Shown in pieces: positions 13,278-14,061 of a stretch of 14,061 bases of DNA; the stretch's first letter is position 1; every line of letters starts with the position of its first letter. The notes below the pieces were generated by a model. That model searched no databases and was not told where the DNA came from. It saw only the letters and a program-made list of their open reading frames with translations. The stretch spans positions 1 to 14,061 of the forward strand of contig DASULA010000011.1 of the NCBI GenBank assembly GCA_036278435.1, written 5' to 3'. The stretch comes from DASULA01 sp036278435 (GTDB lineage Bacteria > Actinomycetota > Actinomycetes > Mycobacteriales > DASULA01). Made by a program: the position numbers and the translations under genes.

Positions 13278-14061
13278 CTAGGCGGTGGCGGTGATCGAGG
13301 CGCTACAGCGGGAGGTCTTACCGGCCTTGTCGATCAGGCAGATCGAGAACGTGATGTGCGAGCCCTCCGGCATGTTCATGTTGTGGTCGACGCAGGTGCC
13401 GGCCCCGTTCCCGTCGGCGGCGACGTTGTTCTGGCCGGGCACGTCGGTCCGGGTGTACCTGGCGATCGCGCCGTAGCCGTCGGAGTTCTCGTCGCAGACG
13501 AACAGGTGCTCACCGGTGGCCACGAAGTAGGCCCGACCGGCGCAGCCGCCGGTTGTGCAGCGCGACGGAGGTGCCGGTGCGATGGTCTCGGCCGGGCCGC
13601 CGCTGGTCGGATGCGGCGGTGCCGGCGGAGGGTTGGCGGCGGTGGACGCCGCGGCCGTGGTGGCCGGCGGCGGGTTCGCGCCGGGCAGCGGTGCCGGGCC
13701 GGTGCCACCGCCTGTAGTCGGTCCGGTCGCCGGCCGGCCGGGCCGGGGCGACGTCCGGGCGGACGTCCCGGCTGCGGTCGGCCGCGCCGAGGAGGTGGCC
13801 GGCCCGGACGCCCGGGTGCCGGTGACCGCTCCGGCGGCCACACCACCGTCCGACCCGTGCCGCAGGAACATCACGCCGGTCGCCCCGCCCAACACCAGCA
13901 CCACACCCAGCGCGGTGAGCAGGACCCGCCGGGACCGCCGGGACCGCTCCGGTACGGGCGGGGCCGGTGGCCGGGTCCGGCCGGGGCGCAGCGCGGTGTG
14001 GGCGCAGTCACCCGGCCCGCCGGGCACCGGAGCCGCCGGCGCCTCCTCCGGGGGCCGCGGT
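13278..14061 (-). CDS. Pro-rich membrane-anchored protein with extracellular four-Cys domain, 5' end outside the window
   Basis: The frame is open to the right edge, so the gene is probably cut off. A GTG at 14027 could start a 249-residue protein, but its nearest SD-like GGAGGAGG is too far away. The visible part has a Pro/Arg-rich cytoplasmic stretch, one membrane helix (VLLTALGVVLVLGGATGVMF) preceded by RRSRR, and a long Pro/Thr/Ala/Gly-rich wall-spanning linker. The C-terminal domain, about 95 residues, contains CTTGGCAG, FVCDENSDGYGA, CVDHNMNMPEGSHI and SRCSAS. Its cysteines probably form disulfides outside the cell. This small domain occurs at the C-terminus of many actinomycete secreted proteins of unknown role. 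The missing N-terminal part could be a longer cytoplasmic domain, for example a kinase-like one, but nothing here shows that. Confidence 0.75.
   Translation of the reverse strand, partial: PRPPEEAPAAPVPGGPGDCAHTALRPGRTRPPAPPVPERSRRSRRVLLTALGVVLVLGGATGVMFLRHGSDGGVAAGAVTGTRASGPATSSARPTAAGTSARTSPRPGRPATGPTTGGGTGPAPLPGANPPPATTAAASTAANPPPAPPHPTSGGPAETIAPAPPSRCTTGGCAGRAYFVATGEHLFVCDENSDGYGAIARYTRTDVPGQNNVAADGNGAGTCVDHNMNMPEGSHITFSICLIDKAGKTSRCSASITATA

Overview
The window is high-GC DNA with GTG/ATG starts, clear Shine-Dalgarno (SD) sites and gene families typical of a soil actinomycete: an XRE/TPR regulator, CBM2-bearing secreted glycosidases and a Pro-rich single-pass surface protein. The sequence does not fix the genus.

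Left third (1-4650): a polymorphic-toxin locus. An XRE-like/TPR regulator (about 200-1762) is followed by a DddA/SCP1.201-like deaminase toxin (1797-2576) and, 2 bases later, its Imm1-family immunity gene (2579-3097). Next come two lower-GC genes of unknown function (3148-3612 and about 3714-4004). A second, orphan Imm1 gene (4052-4567) follows; directly in front of it is a short stretch resembling the last codons of a deaminase gene. The two Imm1 proteins match almost perfectly at their ends but differ strongly in a central block, as expected if they recognise different toxins. A 16-bp perfect inverted repeat (4583-4646) separates this locus from the next, convergent gene.

Middle (4659-8514): a divergent pair of secreted polysaccharidases. 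On the minus strand is a GH-A clan enzyme (probably an arabinofuranosidase-type GH) with Fn3 and CBM2. On the plus strand is a GH6 cellulase with CBM2. The 319-bp divergent promoter region carries two TGAAAGCGCTTTCA-type LacI-family operators; one directly abuts the -10 box of the minus-strand gene. The two enzymes are therefore probably co-induced by a plant-sugar signal. A 14-bp GC-rich hairpin terminates the GH6 gene.

Right third (8680-14061): a two-gene acyl-CoA module (family III CoA-transferase plus a crotonase-fold protein lacking both canonical catalytic glutamates), then an aldo/keto reductase converging on a leaderless BtuF-like cobalamin/metal-binding protein, then the 3' part of a membrane-anchored Pro-rich secreted-domain protein.

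Two 78-bp elements (10861-10938 and 13159-13236) bracket the reductase/BtuF pair. They are in inverted orientation, 69/78 identical without gaps, and each contains three dyads (hairpin, GTAACCGGTTAC palindrome, hairpin) with centres 21-22 bp apart, followed by a conserved non-palindromic tail. Each lies shortly after a co-directional stop codon and about 85-91 bp before a start codon. This element is the least explained structure in the window.
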